36,619 bases of DNA, taken from a virus. The DNA lies in IMG/VR virus record IMGVR_UViG_3300006802_000241, positions 1 through 36,619 of that record; one strand, 5' to 3'. Of the stretch, positions 27,218-36,619 are shown piece by piece. Below the pieces are notes generated by a model. The model saw only the letters and a list, made by a program, of their open reading frames with translations, had not been told where the DNA came from and did no database searches. Positions within the stretch are counted from its first letter, which is position 1, and every line of letters begins with the position of its first letter. The position numbers and the translations under genes were made by a program.

Positions 27218-30200
27218 TGTATAGAAAGCATAATTTTATTGGCTCTCTGGGTCAACCTTTGAATTGCCTCATCAATCTGGTCTAGCCGCTTGGACTTTGT
27301 GGTTTCGTTTACACGGGGGTTCTTAGAAATTTCAGACTTCTGACGTATCAATCTGTTGCGAGCGTTGTTGAGTGAGTTGATCGCCGCATAGACACGAAGT
27401 TCATCCTTATAGTCTTCACGAATTTTTCTGACTCTGTACTTGTCGCCTTTCTGTACCGCGTCTTTAAGTTCAGCATAGGCGTACATGATGTTGTCTCGGT
27501 TCTTGATGAACAGTTCTGTGTCTTCTCGTGACGACACAGAGCCAACAAGTTTTCTGGCGAACGGTATATTCCTAACGCCACCCTCTGAGAACAACTCTGC
27601 TGGGTCTGACAGGGCGGTAAAGCCAACTCGGCCAACACGCTCAGTAAATCGTCCAATGCCGCCAGTCAAATAACCAAACCAGTAGTCGATTGTGTCTGGA
27701 GAAATGTCTACAAATCCCGGCCTCACCTCGCTCCCACCTGTCACCGAATTGAGTGTGCTTGCTAGCCACTTAGATGATGGCGATGTGGTTGACCAGAACA
27801 GTTGGCTGTCTGGTTTCTGTAAACCAAACTGCCCTTGCTCTTTGTAGATAGGCTTGTCTGCAAAGTCTCTGTTCTCAATGATATCAATGAACGGGTCTAT
27901 CACTGTAGGTGCCGCAAAGTTTGCGAAACTTTCTGTGCCGCCAAGCGGATTGATGGTATCGATAGCCGTGCCAACAATCGAAGATGCTGTCTCGCCTGCT
28001 GTCGCCGCGCCGCGAGTAAAGCGACTTGATGCTCTGCCAAGATTGGTCGCCATGTTCAATCCGTATGGTAATGGGATTGTGATGTATGATCTGTCTCCAA
28101 GCATACCAAAGGTTGGGATGATAAGGTTATGCTCCAAAACGTAGTCAGGTATTTTGTCGTACTGCTCTTGCCCATCGTCGTCCTCATCAGACGCCAGAGC
28201 ATTAAGCTGGTCTTGTAGGAAGCCAAGCACAACGGCGCCCATCCATATCTTCCGAACCTTGGGAGAACGAACTGCGGCATTAAGCAAGGCGAACGTGCCT
28301 TGCAGTGATGCGTTATAGAACAGATACATACTGTTCATAAAGGTTTTGTACTCACCACCCTTGGCAAAGTTAACGGTTACATTACGAGCCGCCTGAGCCG
28401 CACGTTCCCTAGTGAACCCCTTGTCTAACAAAGCCTTATATGTCGCAACACGAATACCGTTTTCAACCACAGTGTTGTAGTCTTCAAGGAACCGCAAGAG
28501 CGAGCCAGCCTTTTCACCAGCAAAACTGTTCTTCATTTTATTATAAGCACCACGGATGCCGTCCTCAGATATATCACCAAGAAGTGTATCAATATCTGCC
28601 ATCTGGTCAGCAACACTATTCACCATGTTGGTAGCGTTCTTACCGCCAGCATCAACAAAGTCTTGGTATATAGCGCCCCACTCTCCGCTGATGTTTCCAT
28701 CTCTAATGGCTTGCTTCAATCCCCTCAGTGCTGACGGAACATTTTTAACAACTGACTTGGCAATCTCATCGATGTCATACTGATTAATGTTTGTTAGGCC
28801 AGTTGATAAGTCTCGAACAAAGTTAGTGATAAAGAACTCTGGGTTGTAGCTTGTGTTGATGTTAGAAAGATATCTATTGATGTTAGCTAGACTGCGGAAA
28901 AGTGCAGATGTACTTTTTGGTGACAAGCCAGCACTACCTTTCATTGCCATAGCAATGCGTGGGTCTTTAATATCAATAATAATTTCTTGCCCGCCACGCT
29001 TAACAATGAGGATGTTCTCTCTGTCTTTGAACCTTGGGTCTGGCGCATAACTTACATAACCGTTCTTGTTTAGTACGCGCCGCGCACGTCCGCGCTCAAG
29101 AACTTCGGCGTAACCGCTAGTAAGTTCTGGGTCTGCTTCTAGTATCTGCAAGAAAGAGTCACCGACTTTGTTGCGCTCACCCCTGTCGATTGCACGTTGA
29201 TGCTGTACGAATACATTGCCAAGCAGATCAACAGCAAATCCAGAGCGCCCCAATGCTGAGATGTCTTCCTTGCCACGGACGCCGAACCTATTGGGGCTAC
29301 GGCCACCGCCGCCCTGCATATCTGACAGTTCATTCTCCTCATCCATGAACCCACGGAGAGGGACGTAGTCTTGGTACACTGGTTCTGTTGCCTGTGTTTC
29401 AGGGTCTGTCTCGAAATAGACTGGGTCGTCTGGGCTTACAAGTCCCTCGTTAACTCTGATCTCGTTGGTACGACGCACAATATCACGGACGCCAGACCGC
29501 ACGAGTTCCATCTTCCTGCGTTGTTCCTGCGGCAGAGACTCTACCCAAGCTATGATACGGTCTGCGTCTGCGTCTGACATACCAGAGCCAGCTTCGTTGG
29601 TTTTGTCGATCTTCCTAATCGCGGCGTTACGTTCCTTAGCGTGAAGGGCGTACAGATACATCTCAACAGCACCCAAATCTTTTGATCTGCTGTTCTCAAT
29701 ATATCTTCGTATGTCTGATGACACACCCATCAAAGAGTTAACCTGAGCGCCATCCAATGCAATGTCCTTGATGACACGGAGAAGCGGCTCAAACAAATCT
29801 TTCTGGGCTTTCTCAAGCCTTGCGCCAACAACACCATTGTACAATTCCTCGCGCATATAGGTGTCCATGGCGTCTGTAATGTTAAGACCCTTAGCTCTTA
29901 GCTCGTCAATCATGCGACCAACTGGCAACATCGAGTCTTGGAATTTCTGTAGCAGATCGTCTACTACTTGTTGTGTTTCTGCCCGTGCATCAATGAAGCC
30001 GACCTTCTTGGCACCACGAACTGCGAACCCTAGAACACGAGCGATTGTATTAGACGACGCGCTATACAGTAAGGAATCAATTTTACTATTGGCATTGTCG
30101 GCTAACTGCACCGAACCGAATGTGGTCGGGCGATAACTGAGCATTGGTTGTCCAGATACAAACCCAGCCGCAGGAACACGGCTTTGAGCCGATACCTGAT

Positions 30201-33200
30201 TGTCTACATAAGCTGTCTTGACTACATAAAACCGAGACTTACCGTCAACAGAAGACACCATCTCTTCCATGGCCACAGTGATCGGACGACGAGAGCGAGG
30301 GTTTCTGCCAACCCAAGTCAGTGTTTGTGTGCGACGCGATTGATCTTTAATCATCACGCCTTTTTCATCTTCCTCGAAGTTCTGTCTGCGCCACTGGTTA
30401 AGAAGGTCGAAGATGGCCTCACTAGCGCTGTCGTAATCAGAATAAGCTACGATCTCTTTTTCGTGGCCACGCTCTCTGATGTGATAGAGACCATGCTGAA
30501 ACGGCTTTTCTCCGCGACGAATCATCTCAGCCGCCTCTGGTCTGGAGTAGTGTGCGCCAGCAGTCAAGATAACTAGGGATGGCTTACCGCGTGAATCAAT
30601 CACGAACCCATGGTGATTGACTTTCTTGCCAGCAACAGGCGCAGGAACTGGGGCATACTGCTTAATCGGACGCTGGCTGTACTTAACATCCTCTGATACC
30701 TGCCCATCCAAGAAGGCTTTGTCTTCGGCAAGAGTGTCCTTCATCTCCTGCGGAAGATCATCGAACGGGTCAGAAAGTGCAGGCGCACTTTTTGATACAC
30801 GGGCTGATGAGTCTAGAACAGCTTGATCGGCGCTGACTGTGACTTGTTCTGGCTCGGCCTCGACAATACCTTTTGCCTCTCTAAAGCGTCTAGTAAGTTC
30901 TGCAATATTTGCTCGTGTGTCATTCCGGGACTTGCTACTATAAGTTCCAGTTTCTTCGAGTCGGCTGATTGCCTCTGGCGTTCTGATTTCATTCATCTCT
31001 CCTAAGTCAAAGATGCCTTCTTGATTACCAGCTTCAGCAATCAGCAGGGCTTGGGTCTTGCTATCTTCAATGATCGTGGCGTCAAGGTAATACTTACCAT
31101 CTGCTGAGTTCAGCCAGCCACCAGCATATACGGGCTTGCCACTAATGTCGGATAGTATCTTAATGTTATCTACAAAATCGGCAATCACCTCTGGGGTAAG
31201 CTGATCTGCATCGATCACTATCTCGGCAGGCTTGATTGGTGCGACAGGGTAGCCCCTGTTCTGCCACTCAAGATCGGCATCAGCCGTTACGGTGAAACCA
31301 TCTGGATTATTCTTAATGAGATCGAGTAGCTGTGTCTCAGCAAATCTTACATCTGCTTGTTCTGGTCTTGAGACTTCGAACCGCTCCTTAACATCTTGCC
31401 AAGTTCTTGGGCTAAATCCTTTATTTCTTCCTTCGACATCGTACTCAAGACCGAGTCTGTATCGTTCTGAATCGGGAAGTGCTTCTGCGATTCTTTCATC
31501 TGCAAAACCTTTCTTTCGTAGTAGTGTGATCACGCCATCGACATAATCATTAGTGTCGCCCTTGCCAGGCCTTACCCCAGCAGACAGCAGTAGGTTCTTC
31601 TCTGCATACCACATTAGCGCTTGGAAGTCAGACATAGATATTTTTACACCCAAATCTTCCTCAAGAATCTGAGTTGCCCTACGGGTGGCGTCGCGCATAT
31701 ACTGGCGTTGTTTTGCAGTGCGAGGACTTTCCTGAGCCTGCAATGTTGTGTTTTTTGCAAGACGTTCTGCCGCCAGAATGAACGGTGTCTTTTCTGGAAT
31801 TGGTTGTCCGTTCTTATTTGCTCTGGCTCTGTCACGTTGATACTCGTTGGTGATCTCAATAGCAAGGTCTGAGGCTGTGCCGCTGGAAACCATGTCATTA
31901 TTGGTGGCTTCCATTGCGTAGTTCAGATATGCAAGGTCAGCCTCGACAGGCTCACTGGCTCCATCTAAGAAATCTGTGATGTTCTGTGCGATTGTCTTGC
32001 TGGCTGGCTCTTCAAACGGACGCCCCGTGATGCGGTTGTAAAAACGCATCCACCATCTGTCCATTGTCAGGGCGTCGTAGTTGCCACGGAGATTCTGGTA
32101 GAAGCCTTCGCCAATCTTCGGGCCGAGAATGTACGATACATGAACCTGTGCGTTTACAGTTTCTTTTGAGTCTGGCTTTATGCCCAGCTTGGCCAGCACA
32201 GGAATGTCAAGTAGATCGCCACGGCGAACCTTGTACGACAAAAGGTCTTTGACCTCTGTCTCTGAAAGCCCAGAGTCAAGAAGCGCGTTGTACAATCTGA
32301 ACGCGCCAATCATCGATTGTCCTTGCTTGCCCTGAGTTTTCTCTGGGAAGCGACCGCTTTGACGCCACCCCTCATATACCTCATTGGCAAGCCCAAAGTT
32401 ATCAACAACAGACAGGCCGTTTGATGTTACAGCAATGGCAAAGTCCATAGCGTGTTCAGCCTGTGGGTCTGTCAGTATCTCTGGATGCATTATAGCCATA
32501 AGCTGTTTGGCCTGTTTCAGCTTGGCATCATACCACCCAATAGCTGACGGGTCGTTAATCAGTGCGGCCTCTGCCTCTGCGGCCATGAGCGTTGCGATTG
32601 TCTCTAAGTTCTCTGGAGTTTCTTCCAGTACAACATTGCCTCGTAATTGCTGTAATGCTTCTAGCGCATCTGTAAGTTTTACCCTGTTGCGCTCCCCAGT
32701 TCGCTCAAACGGATTAGGGTCATTCGGTGTTTCTGTTTTCTTATATAGGTCAACAACTGTCAGGTCGCGTTGCTCTGGGGTTAGGCGTCTTAGCGAGAAC
32801 CTACGCTGACGTACATTGCTTGGGCGCACTATGATTTCTTGCGCGTCCATACCCTCTGGGTATTGAGCCAGTGCTTCTGGTGAAGATATAACGTCCGCTG
32901 TGTCCACCATAAATGCTAGCTGTAACTTTGGCTTGGACAGATCAATCCACGCTGGGATTTGGGCGCCCTCATCAAGAACCTTGTTAAGAACCCTTGGGTT
33001 GGTTGTGAATGATTGCGGCGCCTCACCAGTCACACTACCGAATCTGTATACAGTCATTACCCGACCAAACGGTTCTAGGCTACGCTGTGTTTGTTCGTAG
33101 ATTTCATCGCGCAATGATGCGACATCTTCTGGCAGAATTGCCTCATCAACAGTTTTGTATACAACCTGTGACTCTGGAAGTATTGATGCCTCACGCTCGC

Positions 33201-36141
33201 TTATCCTGCTGTCTGGCATCTTTTCGCCATCAACAACAAGAGGGTTTTTCATAAACGGCTTGCGCTTATTAATCGTAGCTTTCTGTCCTGATAGCTGTCT
33301 TAGTGTGGTAAGGGCAGAGGCTATAAAGGCGTCCTGTTGTTCGACAGTATTCAATGGCATCTCATCAAGAACTGCAAACGCCAATCGAGCAACCTCTGGG
33401 TCACCGTTTTGTTCGGCAATAGAAGATATAACCTGACGTATTTTAACGCGAGACTCTGCATTTTCTGGGGCAGATATTAACCTTACCAGATCGGAGTTGC
33501 GAAGCTGTGAAACGAACTTCATCAGTTCGCTCTGATCTGCTGTCTTGGCTGGTTTAATTTGCTTCTGAGAATACTTGCGATCAGTTCTGTTGATTGTGTC
33601 AACAACATCTTGCAGTGATGTCTCTGTCGAGCCACGGACATCCGCCAGAGGTTTGCGATCACGCATACCAATGGTGCCGCTCTCAATGTTTGCAAAGATA
33701 GACTCTGGTGTATCAAAGCCAGCGTCTGCATTAGCTCTGAAGATTGCGGCAAAGAAATCTTTAATACGATCAAGTAATGTTTTTACATTGCCGCCTACGT
33801 TTATCTTGCCATCGGCGTAGTCGCGGAACATTTCTGCTACAGCTTCTTCTACGATTGAGTCTTCATCGTAGCCACGGATGCCAGTGTAATCGCGCTTTGC
33901 CCTGTCGTAATATGTATAGCCACGCTCCTGTAGCTCACCATTCGACATCTTCACATACTTACGGGACTTAACTGCCTTGGTTAGCGAGTTCCATTCTTGC
34001 TCGCTGAACAGCCCCAGCTTACGCAGGGCGTGGATGCTCTCGTGGTTAACCACACCCATAATTGCATCAGTAAGTTCATCTGCACTTTTTGACGGGTCAT
34101 AAATGCCCGTAGAAAGCGCCATAACGAGCTTCCCGTCTGGCGTGGTGTCTAGGTACCCCTCGACAAGAGCATCCATTTCTGGAGCTAATATGGCGTCTGT
34201 CTTTAGATCAAGGTCTTTGTTGATACCCATCTGTTTCAAACGGGCTTTGATGTTCTTGCGAACCTCTTCGATCTTAGCTTGGAAGCCCTGAGTAAATTGT
34301 AACGCCTCAGCCTTGGCTCTGGACATATCATCCAGTGCCTTCCTGCGAGCTTTTCCCTCTTTGGTTCTTGGGTCATATGCCCGTGCCTGCTGGTCAATAG
34401 ATAAGACTTCATCATTGATACGCTTAACCTGAGCTATAGCAGTGTCGCGCTTCTTGGTCGCGGCATCAGCCATGACAGCGTCATCGTTGGCAATGCTTTC
34501 CTCAATCTGTTTTTCGTACTTAGCAATGTCTTTTTGGATTGCTTCCAGCTTACGTTCGTATTCAACCTTGCGTTGTTTTAGTTCGCGTGTTGGGTCTAGC
34601 TTTATTTTCTCTGGGTCTGTTAAGGTGTGACGCCCATTATCAACAGTGATGATGCCATCAGCGATCATCTCATCGCGGATATCCCGAGCCATTCTTATTG
34701 GGGCTTTCTTGCCATTAATACGAACAGCATCACGGATTGATTCTAGCGTTACGTTCTTGCCAGATAGTTTAGCGACAGCGTTAACAGCGCGTTCATATTG
34801 AGACCAGCGGAATGTACGCTTGTAGTTCTTTGCTTGACGGCCAGACTTGAACGTCATTGGCTTTTGTGCGCGAGCCTCACGGTTGGCCGCACGACCACCA
34901 ATAACATCTGCTATCTCTTGCAGGCTGGCGTCTTGGTTTAGAGTCTTGGCGTCGCTCTGGTTGTACCACTTAGACCTATAGTTAATCAGCGCCGCCGCTT
35001 CTTCCTCTGGTAACTGTGACAGCGGGACTGGTTTGAAGTCCTCTTCTAATTCTTTGTTAACCTGAGCCAGTGCGCTAGTGCGCTCTTGTGGGTTTAGGTC
35101 TAAGGCATCCCGTTCTGCTACTGGGTCGTCGTCTATTTCTGCGTTAGATATTTCCTCAACAGACCGAACCCTTTTACCAGTCGTCACCTTCTCAGATGCG
35201 TCAACCATTTCTTCTAAGCCGTCTTGTTCAAGCTCGGCTTTTTTTCTGCGGGCTTCTGGGTCACCACCGATAATACCAGTCGTACCCCTCACGGTTCCAC
35301 CTATAAGTCCGCCAGCAACACCAGCTTCGTAGTATTCTCTTAACGCTTCTTCGTCCGCCAATGGCTTGCCAGCCTGAAGCCTCTCAAGAAATTGTTGTCC
35401 TATTTCTGTAGGGGCCTCAGTTATAGCACCAGTGGCTACGTTTTTAACCCCACGAGTTAGAAGCCCGCCACCGCCAAGTAAATTCTTTCCCGGCCCAAGC
35501 CCGACCAAGAATCTGTCCATAACGTAATCTAATGCGGCCTGTGGTACCGCCGATAGAATTGCGGCGCCTTCATCCAACTCTGTTATGTAGCCTTGCTCGA
35601 CTGCTTGTTTCTGCGCTTCACGATTTTGACCATAAAAATATGGGACATTAAACGCCATACCGCCAGCAATCGCCCCAGCAGGGCCAGCAACTGCACCGCC
35701 GCCAATAGATGCGCCGACAGTGCCAGCCATCTGGAGCGCAGTAGAACCAAGTTGCTCACCAAAATAGGTAAAGAAGTCGCCAACACCATCAACTTCTTCC
35801 CAAGTTTTTAGGGCTGGCTGAACGGCAAGGTCAGCCTTATTAGTTTCGATTACCTCTTGGCCGTATTTTTCAAGACCCTCAATCCCAGTGACCTTGCCAA
35901 TGCCCTCTATGGCCGAGCCAAAGCCCAACTGCATTTGATCTGTGCCGACTGATAGTCCGCGCATAATTGCGTTACTGCTGGGAGCGGATGACTCCTCGAC
36001 ATTAAACAATACGGGAGCATCGTTAAACTTATCCGTTAGGATTGAGTTTATACGTTGCTGTTCTTGTTCTGTTGGGTAGATGCCAGAGATGTTAAATTCG
36101 TAGATTTGACCGCTAGCACCCTGCTGAAAATGCATAGGCAT
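27214..36141 (-). CDS. Giant polyvalent virion protein (2975 aa)
   Basis: 2975 residues, ATG 36141 with AGGAGG six bases upstream. Order of parts: a Gly/Ala-rich membrane-like region (about 134-158); a winged-helix-like segment near 450-505; a coiled coil (about 514-580); a zinc-protease-like motif VVNHESIHAL (near 697-706); several unnamed domains joined by [KR][YF]S linkers (near 854, 1114 and 1820); an LTMDRWWMR motif (near 1360); 'YVPLRGF' (near 2260); and a segment 'SYNPEFFITNFVRDLST' to 'MYLFYNASLQGTFALL' (2420-2620) resembling the LPD38 domain of large polyvalent proteins. These proteins travel in the virion and enter the host with the DNA. The upstream neighbour is a virion gene. Domain boundaries are approximate. 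Confidence 0.85.
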   Translation of the reverse strand: MPMHFQQGASGQIYEFNISGIYPTEQEQQRINSILTDKFNDAPVLFNVEESSAPSSNAIMRGLSVGTDQMQLGFGSAIEGIGKVTGIEGLEKYGQEVIETNKADLAVQPALKTWEEVDGVGDFFTYFGEQLGSTALQMAGTVGASIGGGAVAGPAGAIAGGMAFNVPYFYGQNREAQKQAVEQGYITELDEGAAILSAVPQAALDYVMDRFLVGLGPGKNLLGGGGLLTRGVKNVATGAITEAPTEIGQQFLERLQAGKPLADEEALREYYEAGVAGGLIGGTVRGTTGIIGGDPEARRKKAELEQDGLEEMVDASEKVTTGKRVRSVEEISNAEIDDDPVAERDALDLNPQERTSALAQVNKELEEDFKPVPLSQLPEEEAAALINYRSKWYNQSDAKTLNQDASLQEIADVIGGRAANREARAQKPMTFKSGRQAKNYKRTFRWSQYERAVNAVAKLSGKNVTLESIRDAVRINGKKAPIRMARDIRDEMIADGIITVDNGRHTLTDPEKIKLDPTRELKQRKVEYERKLEAIQKDIAKYEKQIEESIANDDAVMADAATKKRDTAIAQVKRINDEVLSIDQQARAYDPRTKEGKARRKALDDMSRAKAEALQFTQGFQAKIEEVRKNIKARLKQMGINKDLDLKTDAILAPEMDALVEGYLDTTPDGKLVMALSTGIYDPSKSADELTDAIMGVVNHESIHALRKLGLFSEQEWNSLTKAVKSRKYVKMSNGELQERGYTYYDRAKRDYTGIRGYDEDSIVEEAVAEMFRDYADGKINVGGNVKTLLDRIKDFFAAIFRANADAGFDTPESIFANIESGTIGMRDRKPLADVRGSTETSLQDVVDTINRTDRKYSQKQIKPAKTADQSELMKFVSQLRNSDLVRLISAPENAESRVKIRQVISSIAEQNGDPEVARLAFAVLDEMPLNTVEQQDAFIASALTTLRQLSGQKATINKRKPFMKNPLVVDGEKMPDSRISEREASILPESQVVYKTVDEAILPEDVASLRDEIYEQTQRSLEPFGRVMTVYRFGSVTGEAPQSFTTNPRVLNKVLDEGAQIPAWIDLSKPKLQLAFMVDTADVISSPEALAQYPEGMDAQEIIVRPSNVRQRRFSLRRLTPEQRDLTVVDLYKKTETPNDPNPFERTGERNRVKLTDALEALQQLRGNVVLEETPENLETIATLMAAEAEAALINDPSAIGWYDAKLKQAKQLMAIMHPEILTDPQAEHAMDFAIAVTSNGLSVVDNFGLANEVYEGWRQSGRFPEKTQGKQGQSMIGAFRLYNALLDSGLSETEVKDLLSYKVRRGDLLDIPVLAKLGIKPDSKETVNAQVHVSYILGPKIGEGFYQNLRGNYDALTMDRWWMRFYNRITGRPFEEPASKTIAQNITDFLDGASEPVEADLAYLNYAMEATNNDMVSSGTASDLAIEITNEYQRDRARANKNGQPIPEKTPFILAAERLAKNTTLQAQESPRTAKQRQYMRDATRRATQILEEDLGVKISMSDFQALMWYAEKNLLLSAGVRPGKGDTNDYVDGVITLLRKKGFADERIAEALPDSERYRLGLEYDVEGRNKGFSPRTWQDVKERFEVSRPEQADVRFAETQLLDLIKNNPDGFTVTADADLEWQNRGYPVAPIKPAEIVIDADQLTPEVIADFVDNIKILSDISGKPVYAGGWLNSADGKYYLDATIIEDSKTQALLIAEAGNQEGIFDLGEMNEIRTPEAISRLEETGTYSSKSRNDTRANIAELTRRFREAKGIVEAEPEQVTVSADQAVLDSSARVSKSAPALSDPFDDLPQEMKDTLAEDKAFLDGQVSEDVKYSQRPIKQYAPVPAPVAGKKVNHHGFVIDSRGKPSLVILTAGAHYSRPEAAEMIRRGEKPFQHGLYHIRERGHEKEIVAYSDYDSASEAIFDLLNQWRRQNFEEDEKGVMIKDQSRRTQTLTWVGRNPRSRRPITVAMEEMVSSVDGKSRFYVVKTAYVDNQVSAQSRVPAAGFVSGQPMLSYRPTTFGSVQLADNANSKIDSLLYSASSNTIARVLGFAVRGAKKVGFIDARAETQQVVDDLLQKFQDSMLPVGRMIDELRAKGLNITDAMDTYMREELYNGVVGARLEKAQKDLFEPLLRVIKDIALDGAQVNSLMGVSSDIRRYIENSRSKDLGAVEMYLYALHAKERNAAIRKIDKTNEAGSGMSDADADRIIAWVESLPQEQRRKMELVRSGVRDIVRRTNEIRVNEGLVSPDDPVYFETDPETQATEPVYQDYVPLRGFMDEENELSDMQGGGGRSPNRFGVRGKEDISALGRSGFAVDLLGNVFVQHQRAIDRGERNKVGDSFLQILEADPELTSGYAEVLERGRARRVLNKNGYVSYAPDPRFKDRENILIVKRGGQEIIIDIKDPRIAMAMKGSAGLSPKSTSALFRSLANINRYLSNINTSYNPEFFITNFVRDLSTGLTNINQYDIDEIAKSVVKNVPSALRGLKQAIRDGNISGEWGAIYQDFVDAGGKNATNMVNSVADQMADIDTLLGDISEDGIRGAYNKMKNSFAGEKAGSLLRFLEDYNTVVENGIRVATYKALLDKGFTRERAAQAARNVTVNFAKGGEYKTFMNSMYLFYNASLQGTFALLNAAVRSPKVRKIWMGAVVLGFLQDQLNALASDEDDDGQEQYDKIPDYVLEHNLIIPTFGMLGDRSYITIPLPYGLNMATNLGRASSRFTRGAATAGETASSIVGTAIDTINPLGGTESFANFAAPTVIDPFIDIIENRDFADKPIYKEQGQFGLQKPDSQLFWSTTSPSSKWLASTLNSVTGGSEVRPGFVDISPDTIDYWFGYLTGGIGRFTERVGRVGFTALSDPAELFSEGGVRNIPFARKLVGSVSSREDTELFIKNRDNIMYAYAELKDAVQKGDKYRVRKIREDYKDELRVYAAINSLNNARNRLIRQKSEISKNPRVNETTKSKRLDQIDEAIQRLTQRANKIMLSIQ

Positions 36142-36150
36142 GATGGCCTC

Positions 36151-36619
36151 CTACTTCTTTGTTACGTCGCCAGCTTTTATGACCCCATCTGTTCCAAAAA
36201 CGGGTTGCTCAAGCGCCCTGCCCAGAGATATGTATCTAATGTACTCATCGTCGCTCAGTAGAACTTGTCGCAACTCTTCGTCGCTCAACGTTAACCCTCT
36301 CTCTTTCGTAAGAACGGTGGCACGTTTTGCCGCGAGATCATAATAATCTTGAGCCGATTTAATTCTGTCTCCTACGGTCAGGCCAGATGATGCCATAGCT
36401 TTTTGCAACGCAACGCGAGCGTTGATAACATCACCGAGTCCCTCACGGTAGCGTTTCTGTGCGTCATTGTATGCTTTGAGACCAGCGGTGCCAGCTTCCC
36501 CTAGGGCGCCAGCAAGAGTCGGTTCTTCAGATTGCATCATAGCAAGACCAGCCTGCGCGACAGACATCCACTTGTCAAAGTTTTTATCACCAGCCGCGCT
36601 CTGATAGTAGGCTTTGATC
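36151..36619 (-). CDS. Putative internal virion protein, partial (N-terminus cut by window edge)
   Basis: The frame is open from the window edge (it reads IKAYYQSAAGDKNFDKW before the Met at 36567), so that Met is not the true start. About 155 residues are visible. 'WMSVAQAGLAMMQSEEPTLA' and 'GALGEAGTAGLKAYNDAQKR' form an Ala/Gly-rich segment followed by a long helix (YREGLGDVINARVALQKA), a pattern found in internal virion or ejection proteins of marine podoviruses. The C-terminus is 'VFGTDGVIKAGDVTKK'. It lies seven bases upstream of the giant gene, which fits a shared ejection function. Confidence 0.68.
   Translation of the reverse strand, partial: IKAYYQSAAGDKNFDKWMSVAQAGLAMMQSEEPTLAGALGEAGTAGLKAYNDAQKRYREGLGDVINARVALQKAMASSGLTVGDRIKSAQDYYDLAAKRATVLTKERGLTLSDEELRQVLLSDDEYIRYISLGRALEQPVFGTDGVIKAGDVTKK

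Noticed and set aside
1-36619. Lysogeny genes (integrase, CI-like repressor, attachment site)
   Set aside because: None found on either strand. The AlpA-like HTH protein alone is not evidence of a temperate lifestyle.

Overview
The window is an internal piece of a tailed double-stranded DNA phage genome (Caudoviricetes, podovirus-like). Coding sequences run off both ends. The supporting genes are large terminase, a P22/T7-type long portal, a coiled-coil scaffold-like protein, a Mu gpT-like major capsid protein, a phage GroES-like protein, a T7 gp4-like primase-helicase, RusA and a single-strand annealing protein. The protein styles (the gpT-like capsid set, the GroES-like protein next to the portal, a ~3000-residue polyvalent protein) resemble phages of marine bacteria, probably of an alphaproteobacterium. 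This host guess is inference. No integrase, tRNA, CRISPR array or insertion sequence was seen, and no DNA polymerase gene lies in the window.

Layout: (1) 1-9921, minus strand, late head genes: terL, two related Tyr/Gln-rich proteins, portal, GroES-like, scaffold, capsid and small virion proteins. (2) 10138-10928, plus strand, four tiny overlapping genes, followed by a promoter-like site and a possible structured RNA. (3) 11282-11755, minus strand, small terminase, separated from terL by the plus-strand cassette. (4) 11756-12374, a regulatory region with twin phased dyads, a dispersed palindrome and an attenuator-like leader. (5) 12375-18172, plus strand: a MoxR-type AAA ATPase paired with a VWA/metallopeptidase-like protein, a free-standing DnaA domain IV protein and several small unknowns; much of this block looks more GC-rich than its surroundings. 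(6) 18291-21430, minus strand: 2OG-Fe(II) oxygenase, primase-helicase, an unknown gene, RusA. (7) 21457-25979, plus strand: PD-(D/E)XK nuclease, DUF1071/Sak-like annealing protein, SSB-tail protein, HNH protein, HTH protein, a sulfotransferase-like protein and unknowns. (8) 25966-36619, minus strand: HTH-metallophosphoesterase, a small exported protein, a 2975-residue polyvalent protein and a cut virion gene.

The most unusual feature is a dispersed ~20-bp palindrome, core AAGTTCA-NN-TGAACTT. It occurs at about ten intergenic or leader positions and at least six times inside genes. In the plus-strand block it ends 10-13 bases before the start codon at five genes, and at three of these it directly follows a GC-rich hairpin. 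Two copies share the same 14-base core and abut almost pure A/T tracts at 10.0 and 20.8 kb. The second has a near-consensus DnaA box beside it, and the phage encodes a DnaA domain IV protein and a primase-helicase, so this is a reasonable origin candidate.

Taken together, regions 5-7 look like early/middle functions (takeover, replication, recombination, regulation) and regions 1, 3 and 8 look like virion assembly, packaging and DNA delivery.
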